From positions 1-15,008 of the forward strand of contig DATGKD010000146.1 in the NCBI GenBank assembly GCA_035294855.1: a stretch of DNA of 15,008 nt, given 5' to 3'. Each line of letters begins with the position of its first letter. Position 1 is the stretch's first letter. The notes beneath the pieces are model-generated. The model was not told the origin of the DNA, made no database searches, and saw only the letters and a program-made list of their open reading frames with translations. Shown piece by piece: positions 7,271 through 13,576 of the stretch. The stretch is from DATGKD01 sp035294855 (GTDB lineage Bacteria > Actinomycetota > Acidimicrobiia > Acidimicrobiales > UBA8190). A program made the translations under genes and the position numbers.

Positions 7271-8028
7271 CAGCTGAGCGCCTTCATGAGATCGAGGATG
7301 GTGTCGGTGGAGGGGGCGTCTCCGTCGTGGACGATGCGGCCGTCGCCCAAGACGACCAGCCGGTCGGCGAACGACGCGGCGTGGGCGTCGTGGGTCACCA
7401 TGACCACGGTCTGACCGAAGGAGTCCACCGCCAGGCGGAGCAGGTCGAGCACCTCGCCCGAAGCCCGGGAGTCGAGGTTGCCGGTGGGCTCGTCGGCGAA
7501 CACCACCGCCGGGCGACTGGCGAGGGCCCGGGCGATCGCCACGCGCTGCTGCTGGCCGCCGGACAGCTCGGCGGGCCGGTGACGGAGCCGGTCGGCGATG
7601 CTCACCGCCTTCGTCAACTCGTCGAACCACGGCCGGTCAGGACGGCGTCCGGCGATCGACAACGGCAGCAGGATGTTCTCCTCGGCGGTCAGCGTCGGCA
7701 GGAGGTTGAACGACTGGAAGACGAAACCCACCTTGTCGCGTCGCAGCCGGGTGAGTGCAGCATCGTCGAGACCGCCGAGGTCCACACCGGCGAGGTGGAC
7801 CGAGCCGGACGTGGGACGGTCGAGGCCGGCCAGCAGGTGCATCAGTGTCGACTTGCCCGAGCCAGACGGGCCCATGATGGCGGCGAACCGTGTCGTCTCG
7901 AACTCGACGCTCACGTCCGACAGCGCGACCACCTCGGCGCCGCCGGTGCCGAACCTGCGTCCGAGGCCGCGCGCGCCGACGATCCCTTGACCGTCGGCGT
8001 GCGCTCTTGCGGTGGTGTCGTGGACCAT
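7270..8028 (-). CDS. ABC transporter ATP-binding protein (MacB/LolD type)
   Basis: A 252-residue cytoplasmic ATPase that powers the permease encoded next to it. All nucleotide-binding motifs are intact: Walker A GPSGSGKST (53-61), Q-loop VFQSFNLLP (Gln105), signature LSGGQQQR (155-162), Walker B VVFADE (175-180), D-loop NLDS and the switch His in VTHD (His213). The FNLLPTLTAEENILLPL segment is typical of the MacB/LolD/FtsE class that pairs with FtsX-type permeases. AGGGGG at 8033-8038 lies 4 nt before the ATG. It is the first gene of a two-gene operon and is divergent from the second MFS gene. Confidence 0.95.
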   Translation of the reverse strand: MVHDTTARAHADGQGIVGARGLGRRFGTGGAEVVALSDVSVEFETTRFAAIMGPSGSGKSTLMHLLAGLDRPTSGSVHLAGVDLGGLDDAALTRLRRDKVGFVFQSFNLLPTLTAEENILLPLSIAGRRPDRPWFDELTKAVSIADRLRHRPAELSGGQQQRVAIARALASRPAVVFADEPTGNLDSRASGEVLDLLRLAVDSFGQTVVMVTHDAHAASFADRLVVLGDGRIVHDGDAPSTDTILDLMKALS

Positions 8029-8342
8029 GGTGCCCCCTGGTTTGGGCCGGTGCGTCGCATGTTCGCTCGCGTCGGCGGTGGAGACCCCGCGAAGGCAGAA
8101 GCGTAGGCGGCAGTCCGGCGCCCGCCGAGCGCGATCGGTGCGGTCGTGTCCTCGCCGGGTACGTTCGGACGGTCACGCCGCGTCGACCCCCCCGCACCGA
8201 GACGGATGCCGCACCCGCCGCGGCGCGCCGCGGCGCCCGTGCCGCGGGCCACCCCCCGGCGACGACGACGATCGGCGACGGAGCGGGTCCGGCCGGCGAC
8301 GACCGGTACAAGTGGGTCGTCCTGTCGAACACGACGCTGGGG
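8029..8342. other. Divergent gap and unresolved 5' end of the second MFS gene
   Basis: About 310 bp lie between the ABC ATPase start and the first canonical in-frame start of the MFS gene. The right part (from about 8256) translates in the MFS frame as a plausible N-terminus (TTTIGDGAGPAGDDRYKWVV) but has no ATG, GTG or TTG. Possible starts, GTG 8146, ATG 8206 and GTG 8239, lie in another frame, and C-runs at 8187-8193 (7 C) and near 8252 (6 C) are candidate places for a missing base. No strong promoter is recognisable for either direction; a TANNNT hexamer occurs at 8160-8165 (+). Confidence 0.5.
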
Positions 8343-10016
8343 GTGCTCATGGCGACGATCGACTTGTCGATCGTGCTGATCGCGCTGCCCGCCATCTTCC
8401 GGGGAATCCGCATCGACCCCCTGGCGCCCGGCAACAGCTTCTACCTGCTGTGGTTGATCCTGAGCTTCATGGTCGTCACGAGCGTGCTGGTCGTGAGCCT
8501 GGGTCGACTGGGGGACATGTACGGCCGGGTCCGCATGTACAACCTCGGCTTCGCGGTCTACACGTTCTTCTCGCTGTTGCTCACCGTCACCTGGATGAGC
8601 GGCACGGCTGCCGCGCTGTGGCTGGTCGTCATGCGCGTCTTCCAGGGCGTCGGCGCCGCTCTCCTCATCGCCAACTCGGCGGCCATCCTCACCGACGCGT
8701 TTCCCGAGGATCAGCGGGGGATGGCGCTCGGCATCAACCAGGTGGCCGGCATCAGCGGGTCGTTCATCGGCCTCGTGCTGGGCGGGGTACTCGCCCCCGT
8801 GCAGTGGAGGCTCGTCTTCCTCGTCTCGGTGCCGTTCGGGCTGTTCGGGACGGTATGGGCGTACCGCATGTTGCGCGAGGTCCCGCGTCGGGCGCGGGCC
8901 CGGCTCGACTGGCCCGGCAACATCACCTTTGCGTTGGGCCTCGTCGGGGTCATGGTGGGCATCACCTACGGCATCCAGCCCCACGGCTCGTCCACCATGG
9001 GGTGGACGAGCCCGTTCGTGCTCGGGTGCCTGGGTGGCGGGGTTGCACTCCTCGTGGCGTTCTCGGTCGTCGAGCACAAGGTGCCCGAGCCGATGTTCCG
9101 GCTGCAGCTGTTCCGGATCCGGGCCTTCACCGCCGGCAGCCTGTCGTCGTTGCTCGCCAGCATCGGCCGGGGCGGCCTCATGTTCATGCTGATCATCTGG
9201 TTGCAGGGCATCTGGCTGCCCCGGCACGGCTACAGCTTCGAGCGGACGCCGTTGTGGGCCGGCATCTACATGCTGCCCTTGACGGCGGGCTTCCTGCTCG
9301 CCGGGCCGGTGTCGGGCTACCTGTCGGACCGCTTCGGCTCGCGCCCGTTCGCATCGGGCGGCATGGTGGCGGCGGCCGTCTCGTTCGTGCTGCTCGAACG
9401 GCTACCCATCGACTTTTCGTATCCGGTGTTCGGCGGGATCCTCCTGCTGAACGGCCTCGCCATGGGCGCGTTCGCGGCGCCCAACCGCGCCGGGGTGATG
9501 AACGCGCTGCCACCGCAGCACCGCGGCGCCGGATCGGGGATGAACGCCACCTTCCAGAACGCCGCGCAGGTGCTGTCGATCGGGATCTTCTTCACGCTCA
9601 TGATCGTGGGGCTGTCCTCGAGGCTGCCGGCGACCCTCTATCACGGCCTCGTGGCCCACGGCGTGCCTGCCGCCGCCGCGACGCGCGCCGCGCATCTCCC
9701 GCCGGTGTCCACGCTCTTCGCCGCCTTCCTCGGCTATGACCCCGTGCAGCACCTCGTGGGCGCGTCGGTGGCCGCGCACCTGCCCGCGCACCAACTGGCC
9801 GTCCTCGACGGGCGCAGCTTCTTCCCCTCACTGATCTCCGCGCCGTTCGCCGACGGCCTGCACACCGCGTTCGACTTCGCCATCGTGGCGTGCCTCGTGG
9901 CGGCGGGTGCCTCGTGGCTGCGGGGCGGCAAGTACCACTACCGCGAGGACGAAGACGAGACGGGGCTTGTTGTCGTCGAAGCTTTCGCCGGCTCGCCCGG
10001 CGGAGGAGGCGCCTGA
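8343..10016 (+). CDS. Second DHA2-family MFS exporter, start unresolved
   Basis: Multidrug-type proton antiporter of the 14-TM MFS class, 557 residues from the first canonical in-frame codon (GTG). Motif A, GRLGDMYGRVR, is at about residues 54-64, and the R-x-x-Q-G-x-G motif (RVFQGVGAAL) and a TM5 motif C-like segment follow. The last periplasmic loop, about 80 residues before the final TM (near 9620-9870), is long, and the protein ends in an acidic cytoplasmic tail. Coding clearly begins earlier than the coordinate given: TM1 (KWVVLSNTTLGVLMATIDLS) starts near 8310 and its leader near 8256. The GTG would cut TM1, so the true start is probably about 8239 with a lost base in a C-run. The YqhA-like gene follows 32 bp later and may be cotranscribed. 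Substrate unknown. Confidence 0.85.
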   Translation: MLMATIDLSIVLIALPAIFRGIRIDPLAPGNSFYLLWLILSFMVVTSVLVVSLGRLGDMYGRVRMYNLGFAVYTFFSLLLTVTWMSGTAAALWLVVMRVFQGVGAALLIANSAAILTDAFPEDQRGMALGINQVAGISGSFIGLVLGGVLAPVQWRLVFLVSVPFGLFGTVWAYRMLREVPRRARARLDWPGNITFALGLVGVMVGITYGIQPHGSSTMGWTSPFVLGCLGGGVALLVAFSVVEHKVPEPMFRLQLFRIRAFTAGSLSSLLASIGRGGLMFMLIIWLQGIWLPRHGYSFERTPLWAGIYMLPLTAGFLLAGPVSGYLSDRFGSRPFASGGMVAAAVSFVLLERLPIDFSYPVFGGILLLNGLAMGAFAAPNRAGVMNALPPQHRGAGSGMNATFQNAAQVLSIGIFFTLMIVGLSSRLPATLYHGLVAHGVPAAAATRAAHLPPVSTLFAAFLGYDPVQHLVGASVAAHLPAHQLAVLDGRSFFPSLISAPFADGLHTAFDFAIVACLVAAGASWLRGGKYHYREDEDETGLVVVEAFAGSPGGGGA

Positions 10017-10048
10017 CGGCGACGCACGTCACGTGGTTACGTGGTGGC

Positions 10049-10639
10049 GTGGTGCAGGACGAGCCGGACAGGCAATCCGACGAGCAGCCCGACGGGCAGC
10101 CGGAAAGGCCGCCGGAAAGGCCGCCGGGCCGACACGGCAGGTCCGATGGCGCCGAGCGGACCGCCCCCTACCTGGCGGCCACTCGGTATGTGGCTGCCCT
10201 GCCCGTCGCGGTGCTCGCCCTGGCTGCGCTCGGGGCGTTCGTCTACGCCGTCGCCCTCTTTGTCGACTCCACGCGCCGCATCGTCGACCACCCATTTCCG
10301 ATCGGCCGCAACATCGGCTATTTCGTCGTGGTGATCGACATCCTTCTCGTGGGCGCCACGCTGCTCATCGCGGCGTTCGGCTTCTACGAGCTCTTCGTGG
10401 CGCGCCCCGATGACGACGCCCACCAGACGCCGCTGCTTCCGCGGTGGCTGGTCATGCGCGACCTCAACGACTTGAAGGTCAGGGTGATCTCGATGATCGT
10501 CCTCGTCGCCTCGGTCAGCTTCGTGGACAAGGTAGTGGACTTCGAAGGCGGACGCGACGTCTTGTATCTCGGGGTCGCCATCGCCGCCGTGGTGGTGGCG
10601 CTCACACTGTTCATCCGGCTCGGGGCCAGGGAGCACTGA
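10049..10639 (+). CDS. YqhA/UPF0114 family membrane protein
   Basis: A 196-residue integral membrane protein. The first 45 residues are hydrophilic and rich in Pro, Gln, Glu and Arg; then come TM segments at about 46-72, 92-113, 145-161 and 171-191. The family pattern is seen in RYVAALPVAVLAL (46-58), VVVIDILLVGATLLIAAFGFYELFV (93-117) and the loop PRWLVMRDLNDLKVRV (131-146). UPF0114 proteins have no agreed function. The start is one of two adjacent GTG codons (10049 or 10052), with only a weak ribosome binding site, and the frame is open further upstream inside the MFS gene. Its 5' end is 32 bp behind the MFS stop, so it may be in the same transcript. Confidence 0.82.
   Translation: MVQDEPDRQSDEQPDGQPERPPERPPGRHGRSDGAERTAPYLAATRYVAALPVAVLALAALGAFVYAVALFVDSTRRIVDHPFPIGRNIGYFVVVIDILLVGATLLIAAFGFYELFVARPDDDAHQTPLLPRWLVMRDLNDLKVRVISMIVLVASVSFVDKVVDFEGGRDVLYLGVAIAAVVVALTLFIRLGAREH
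10099..10122 (+). repeat. 12-bp tandem duplication in the YqhA-like gene
   Basis: GCCGGAAAGGCC occurs twice head to tail, followed by a decayed third partial copy. In frame it produces the repeated PERP motif of the Pro-rich N-terminal tail and is probably a slippage duplication. Confidence 0.7.
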
Positions 10640-10731
10640 GGTACACGGGCGCGCCGTCAGGGGCGGCGAGGTACGTGGCCGCGGACGCCGGGCCCGAGAA
10701 AGATTCCCGCGACGGCGGTACGTTGCGCGTC

Positions 10732-10736
10732 GGAGG
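10732..10736 (+). promoter_or_regulatory. Ribosome binding site of the Asp-box gene
   Basis: GGAGG with 6 nt before the ATG at 10743; this supports that start. A TANNNT hexamer, TACGTT at 10719-10724, lies just upstream but has no recognisable -35. Confidence 0.7.
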
Positions 10737-10742
10737 TGACGC

Positions 10743-11633
10743 ATGCTGTTGGTCGGCACGAGTCGTGGTCTCGAGGACCTCGAGTCCGGGGAGAAGTTCG
10801 TCGACGGTCGGGCCGTCACCGCGCTGTCGCCGGGGCCCGACGCCTGGTACGTGCTCCTCGACCGCCAGAACGTCGTGCGGCTCGACGGCGGCACGTGCGA
10901 GGTGGGGCCGGTCGGCGACCTGCCCGAGCCCGACGGCCAGAGTCTGGCCGTGCTCGCCGACGGCACGGTGGTGGTGGGCCGCACCGGGGCCCGGCTCCTG
11001 ACGGTCGGCCCTGGCGGCAAGCGGCGCGGCGTCGGCGCGTTCGAAGACGTGCCGGGCCGTGACGCCTGGGAGAACCCCGCCAACCCCACACCGGACACGC
11101 GCACGATGGCCGCCGGCCGTCGGCGGTGGTGGGTGAATGTGCACGTGGGTGGGGTGTGGTGGTCCGAGGACGCCGGGGAGACATGGCACCGGGCGATCGA
11201 GCCCGAGGCCGACGTGCACGAAGTGCGCACCGGCCCAGCCGGACGGGTGGCGGTGGCGGCCGCCGTCGGGTTCGGTTGGTCCGGGGACGACGGCGCGTCG
11301 TGGTCGTGGACGACCGACGGGCTCCACGCGTCGTACCTCCGCGCGGTGGCCCTGGACGGCGGCATGGCATTCGTGTCCGCCTCCGACGGCCCGTTCACCA
11401 CGCGGGGCGCCGCCTACCGGTGCTCGCTCGGATCGCGCTTCGTCCGGTGCGAGGCCGGCCTGCCGCACCGGTTCGAAGGCAACGTCGACTCCGGTCACCT
11501 CGACGCGCACGGTGGCCGCGTGGCCCTCGGATTCGAAGACCACGTGTACCTGTCCGATGACGCCGGGGCGACGTGGCGTGTGGCGGCCGTCCTATCCGAC
11601 CCGGTCACCGTCGTCCGCTTCGCCTCCCGCTAG
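10743..11633 (+). CDS. Asp-box (BNR) beta-propeller-like protein
   Basis: A 296-residue protein with three Asp-box (S-x-D-x-G-x-T/S-W) turns: SEDAGETW (141-148), SGDDGASW (180-187) and SDDAGATW (271-278). Between them are short beta-rich repeats such as GRVAVAAAVGFGWS and GRVALGFEDHVYLS, as in sialidase, VPS10 and YCF48-type propellers. There is no signal peptide or TM helix, so it is likely cytoplasmic. The catalytic Arg triad and Tyr of true sialidases are not evident, and the protein is short for an enzyme of that family, so a binding or scaffold propeller is more likely than a glycosidase. Its last 42 bp overlap the 3' end of the convergent sigma-factor gene. Fold likely, function unknown. 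Confidence 0.8.
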   Translation: MLLVGTSRGLEDLESGEKFVDGRAVTALSPGPDAWYVLLDRQNVVRLDGGTCEVGPVGDLPEPDGQSLAVLADGTVVVGRTGARLLTVGPGGKRRGVGAFEDVPGRDAWENPANPTPDTRTMAAGRRRWWVNVHVGGVWWSEDAGETWHRAIEPEADVHEVRTGPAGRVAVAAAVGFGWSGDDGASWSWTTDGLHASYLRAVALDGGMAFVSASDGPFTTRGAAYRCSLGSRFVRCEAGLPHRFEGNVDSGHLDAHGGRVALGFEDHVYLSDDAGATWRVAAVLSDPVTVVRFASR

Positions 11634-12878
11634 CTCGGCGCGCCGCAGCATCAGATGGCGTTCGGGGGCGTTCTGCGCCAGGTCGGCGGCGCGTCGGAAA
11701 GCGGCGGCCGCTTCGGCGTGCCGTCCCAGCTTGTCGAGCAGGTCACCGTGCACCGCGTGCAGCAGGTGGTAGCGATCGAGCACGCCGAGCTCGGAGAGCT
11801 GCTCGACGAGCGGCAGCGCGGTGGCCGGACCGGTCGCCATCGACACCGCCACGGCGCGGTTCAGCTCGACGATGGGCGACGGCGTCGCCGAGGCGAGCAG
11901 ATCGTAGAGGGCCACCACCTCGGGCCAGTCGGTCTCGTCGGGACGGAACGAGCGCGCGTGGCATGCGGCGATCGCCGCCTGCAGTGTGTACGGCCCGCGC
12001 GTCGGCGACAGCTCGTCGGCACGGCGCAGGGCCGCTTCCCCCCGGCCGATGAGGAGCCGGTCCCACCTGCGCCGGTCCTGGTCGGCGAGGACCACGACCG
12101 CGCCGTCGGGCCCGATCCGGGCCCGCACGCGCGACGCGTTGAACTCCATCAGCGCCACGAGGCCGTGCACCTCGGCGTCGTCGGGGGACATCGCCGCGAG
12201 GATGCGCCCGAGGCGGAGCGCCTCGGCACAGAGCTCGGGTCGCAGCCAGTCCTCGCCCGCGGTGGCCGAGTAGCCCTCGTTGAAGATCAGGTAGACGACC
12301 TCGAGCACCGATTCGAGCCGCGCGGCGCGCTCGGGGCCGACGGGAACCTCGAACGGGACGGCCGCCCTGGCGATCTGTCGCTTGGCCCGGACGATGCGCT
12401 GGCCGATCGTCGGCTCGGGCACGACATAGGCGCGGGCGATCTCCGCGGTGGTCAGGCCGCCCACGACGCGGAGGGTGAGGGCGACGCGTGAGGCGAGCGG
12501 CAGCAGGGGGTGGCAGGCGACGAAGATGAGGCGCAGGCGGTCGTCGTCCATGACGTCGTCGTCGAGTGCGGACGGCTCCGCCCCGTGGGCACCGGCGCGC
12601 TCCAGGGTCCGCGCCAGCTGGGAGTACTTGTCGGCCAGCGTGCGATCGCGCCGGAAGCGGTCGATCGCCTTGCGCTTGCCCACCGACGTCAGCCAGGCGC
12701 CGGGGTTGGCCGGGACGCCGTCGCGCGGCCATTGGCGCAACGCGTCGACGAGGGCCTCCTGCGCCAGCTCCTCGGCGAGGTCCAGGTCGTTCGCCAGCCG
12801 AGCCAAAGCGGCGACCACGCGCGGGAATTCCATCCGGAAGACGGTCTCGACGGCGGTGGTCGAATCGGCGAGCGACAC
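11592..12878 (-). CDS. ECF42-group RNA polymerase sigma factor with C-terminal TPR-like extension
   Basis: A 428-residue sigma factor, about twice the length of an ordinary ECF sigma. Region 2 (about 10-78) holds DLDLAEELAQEALVDALRQW and AWLTSVGKRKAIDRFRR, and region 4 (about 125-170) holds RVALTLRVVGGLTTAEIARAY and PTIGQRIVRAKRQI. The rest (DUF6596, from about 185, with VYLIFNEGYSAT, then a helical TPR-like part to the end) is the mark of ECF42 (COG4941). In that group no anti-sigma factor is known and the extension is needed for activity. A DGPF protein gene lies 79 bp upstream, the diagnostic ECF42 neighbourhood. The GTG is the first in-frame start, since a TGA lies 12 nt upstream; its ribosome binding site is weak, and coupling to the gene before it is possible. 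Confidence 0.93.
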   Translation of the reverse strand: MSLADSTTAVETVFRMEFPRVVAALARLANDLDLAEELAQEALVDALRQWPRDGVPANPGAWLTSVGKRKAIDRFRRDRTLADKYSQLARTLERAGAHGAEPSALDDDVMDDDRLRLIFVACHPLLPLASRVALTLRVVGGLTTAEIARAYVVPEPTIGQRIVRAKRQIARAAVPFEVPVGPERAARLESVLEVVYLIFNEGYSATAGEDWLRPELCAEALRLGRILAAMSPDDAEVHGLVALMEFNASRVRARIGPDGAVVVLADQDRRRWDRLLIGRGEAALRRADELSPTRGPYTLQAAIAACHARSFRPDETDWPEVVALYDLLASATPSPIVELNRAVAVSMATGPATALPLVEQLSELGVLDRYHLLHAVHGDLLDKLGRHAEAAAAFRRAADLAQNAPERHLMLRRAELAGGEADDGDRVG

Positions 12879-12900
12879 CCCGCCGATTCAACCACCGCGC

Positions 12901-12973
12901 CGGAACTCCTCAGCCGGAGACGGGCGGGAACCGCCGGCTCGGGACGAGCGGTGCTCCTCAGCCCGAAACGGGC
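12901..12973. repeat. Imperfect 25-bp direct repeat at the DGPF gene 3' end
   Basis: Two copies, 12901-12925 and 12949-12973, agree at 21 of 25 positions and are offset by 48 bp, a multiple of three. On the minus strand each copy encodes PVSG followed by TGA in the same frame. The right copy is the real end of the DGPF gene; the left copy looks like a relic of a duplicated 3' end inside the intergenic spacer. Confidence 0.55.
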
Positions 12974-13299
12974 CGCACGCGGACCTCGCCCTCCCCGAGC
13001 ACGCCGAGAAACCGCTTCGACCATTCCACGGCCTCCGCCAGGTCCCGGCACTCCATGAGGGCCCAGCCGCCGACGAGCTCCTTCGCCTCCACGAAGGGGC
13101 CGTCGACGACGGTGAACTCGCCGTCTTTCAAGCTGATCTTGGCGCCGGCAGCTGTCGGCTCGATGCCGCCCGTGGCGACGATGACGCCGGCTTTGACGGC
13201 TTCTTCCACGAAGCTCCCCATCCGCTCGTACAGCTCGGGCGGGGGAGGCTCGGTCGGCAGCGTGGACTCGTCGGCCAGGGTGTATCCCAGGAAACGCAC
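12958..13299 (-). CDS. DGPF/YCII-related protein, partner of the ECF42 sigma factor
   Basis: A 113-residue cytoplasmic protein of the DGPF family (COG3795, YCII-related dimeric alpha/beta barrel fold). The name-giving motif is present as VVDGPFVEAKELVGGW (64-79), after ELYERMGSFVEEAVKAGVIVATGGIEP (22-48) and before ECRDLAEAVEWSKRF (83-97). These proteins accompany ECF42 sigma factors and are their known targets; a catalytic or sensing role has been suggested but not settled. GTG start with AAGGAGAG 6 nt upstream. It is the first gene of a two-gene operon with the sigma factor; the 5' leader is about 75 nt from a promoter that the sigma factor itself may read. Confidence 0.92.
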   Translation of the reverse strand: MRFLGYTLADESTLPTEPPPPELYERMGSFVEEAVKAGVIVATGGIEPTAAGAKISLKDGEFTVVDGPFVEAKELVGGWALMECRDLAEAVEWSKRFLGVLGEGEVRVRPVSG

Positions 13300-13305
13300 G
13301 TCAAT

Positions 13306-13313
13306 CTCTCCTT
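13306..13313 (-). promoter_or_regulatory. Ribosome binding site of the DGPF gene
   Basis: AAGGAGAG on the minus strand, 6 nt before the GTG start; the strongest Shine-Dalgarno sequence in the window. Confidence 0.8.
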
Positions 13314-13379
13314 GTCTTCAGGCGGGGCGTCGTCCCCCGCTCTCTCGGTGGGGCGCCTTTCGTCCCACTCTGCCAAGGC

Positions 13380-13406
13380 GTCGAACGGGCGAACCCGGAT
13401 TCGACA
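13380..13406 (-). promoter_or_regulatory. ECF42-type autoregulatory promoter of the DGPF-sigma operon
   Basis: On the minus strand TGTCGA (13406-13401), a 17-bp spacer and CGAC (13383-13380). This fits the TGTCGA / CG[A/T]C promoter reported for ECF42 sigma factors of Streptomyces, which activate their own DGPF genes. Transcription would start near 13373, leaving a 70-75 nt leader. Match seen directly; use by this sigma factor inferred. Confidence 0.7.
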
Positions 13407-13447
13407 GCGAGAGACGGATTTCCTTCCCGTGTCAGAATGCGACTTCC

Positions 13448-13536
13448 GGAGAGGTGCGAGAGCGGCCGAATCGGACTCACTGCTAATGAGTTGACCTGGG
13501 AGACTGGGTCCGAGGGTTCAAATCCCTCCCTCTCCG
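13448..13536 (+). tRNA. tRNA-Ser (anticodon GCU)
   Basis: An 89-nt class II tRNA. The acceptor stem is GGAGAGG (13448-13454) paired with CCTCTCC (13529-13535), with discriminator G at 13536. The anticodon stem ACTCA/TGAGT encloses the loop CTGCTAA, giving anticodon GCU for AGC/AGU codons. The long variable arm has a GACC/GGTC stem, as expected of serine tRNAs, and the T arm is GAGGG-TTCAAAT-CCCTC. The CCA end is not encoded. Confidence 0.95.
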
Positions 13537-13540
13537 CTCC

Positions 13541-13565
13541 ACCGGGGGTGCGACGACACCCCGGT
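13541..13565 (+). terminator. Hairpin after tRNA-Ser, probable terminator
   Basis: ACCGGGGGTG and CACCCCGGT pair through nine base pairs with one bulged G and a 6-base loop, starting 5 nt after the tRNA. No long T-tract follows, so it may be a G/C-rich terminator of the actinobacterial kind or a 3'-processing signal. Its last base is the first base of the rimO -10 hexamer. Confidence 0.6.
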
Positions 13566-13570
13566 AGATT
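13565..13570 (+). promoter_or_regulatory. -10 element for leaderless rimO mRNA
   Basis: TAGATT fits TANNNT and is followed by exactly 6 nt and then the rimO GTG. Actinobacterial leaderless genes have this arrangement, with transcription starting on the start codon. There is no Shine-Dalgarno sequence before the GTG. The -35 would fall within the tRNA terminator hairpin and is not recognisable. Confidence 0.6.
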
Positions 13571-13576
13571 GTCCAG

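Noticed and set aside
7890..8342. Extended N-terminus of the second MFS protein starting at GTG 7890
   Set aside because: It would lie inside the ABC ATPase gene on the other strand and add an Arg-rich stretch unlike any MFS protein. Frame continuity there is chance.
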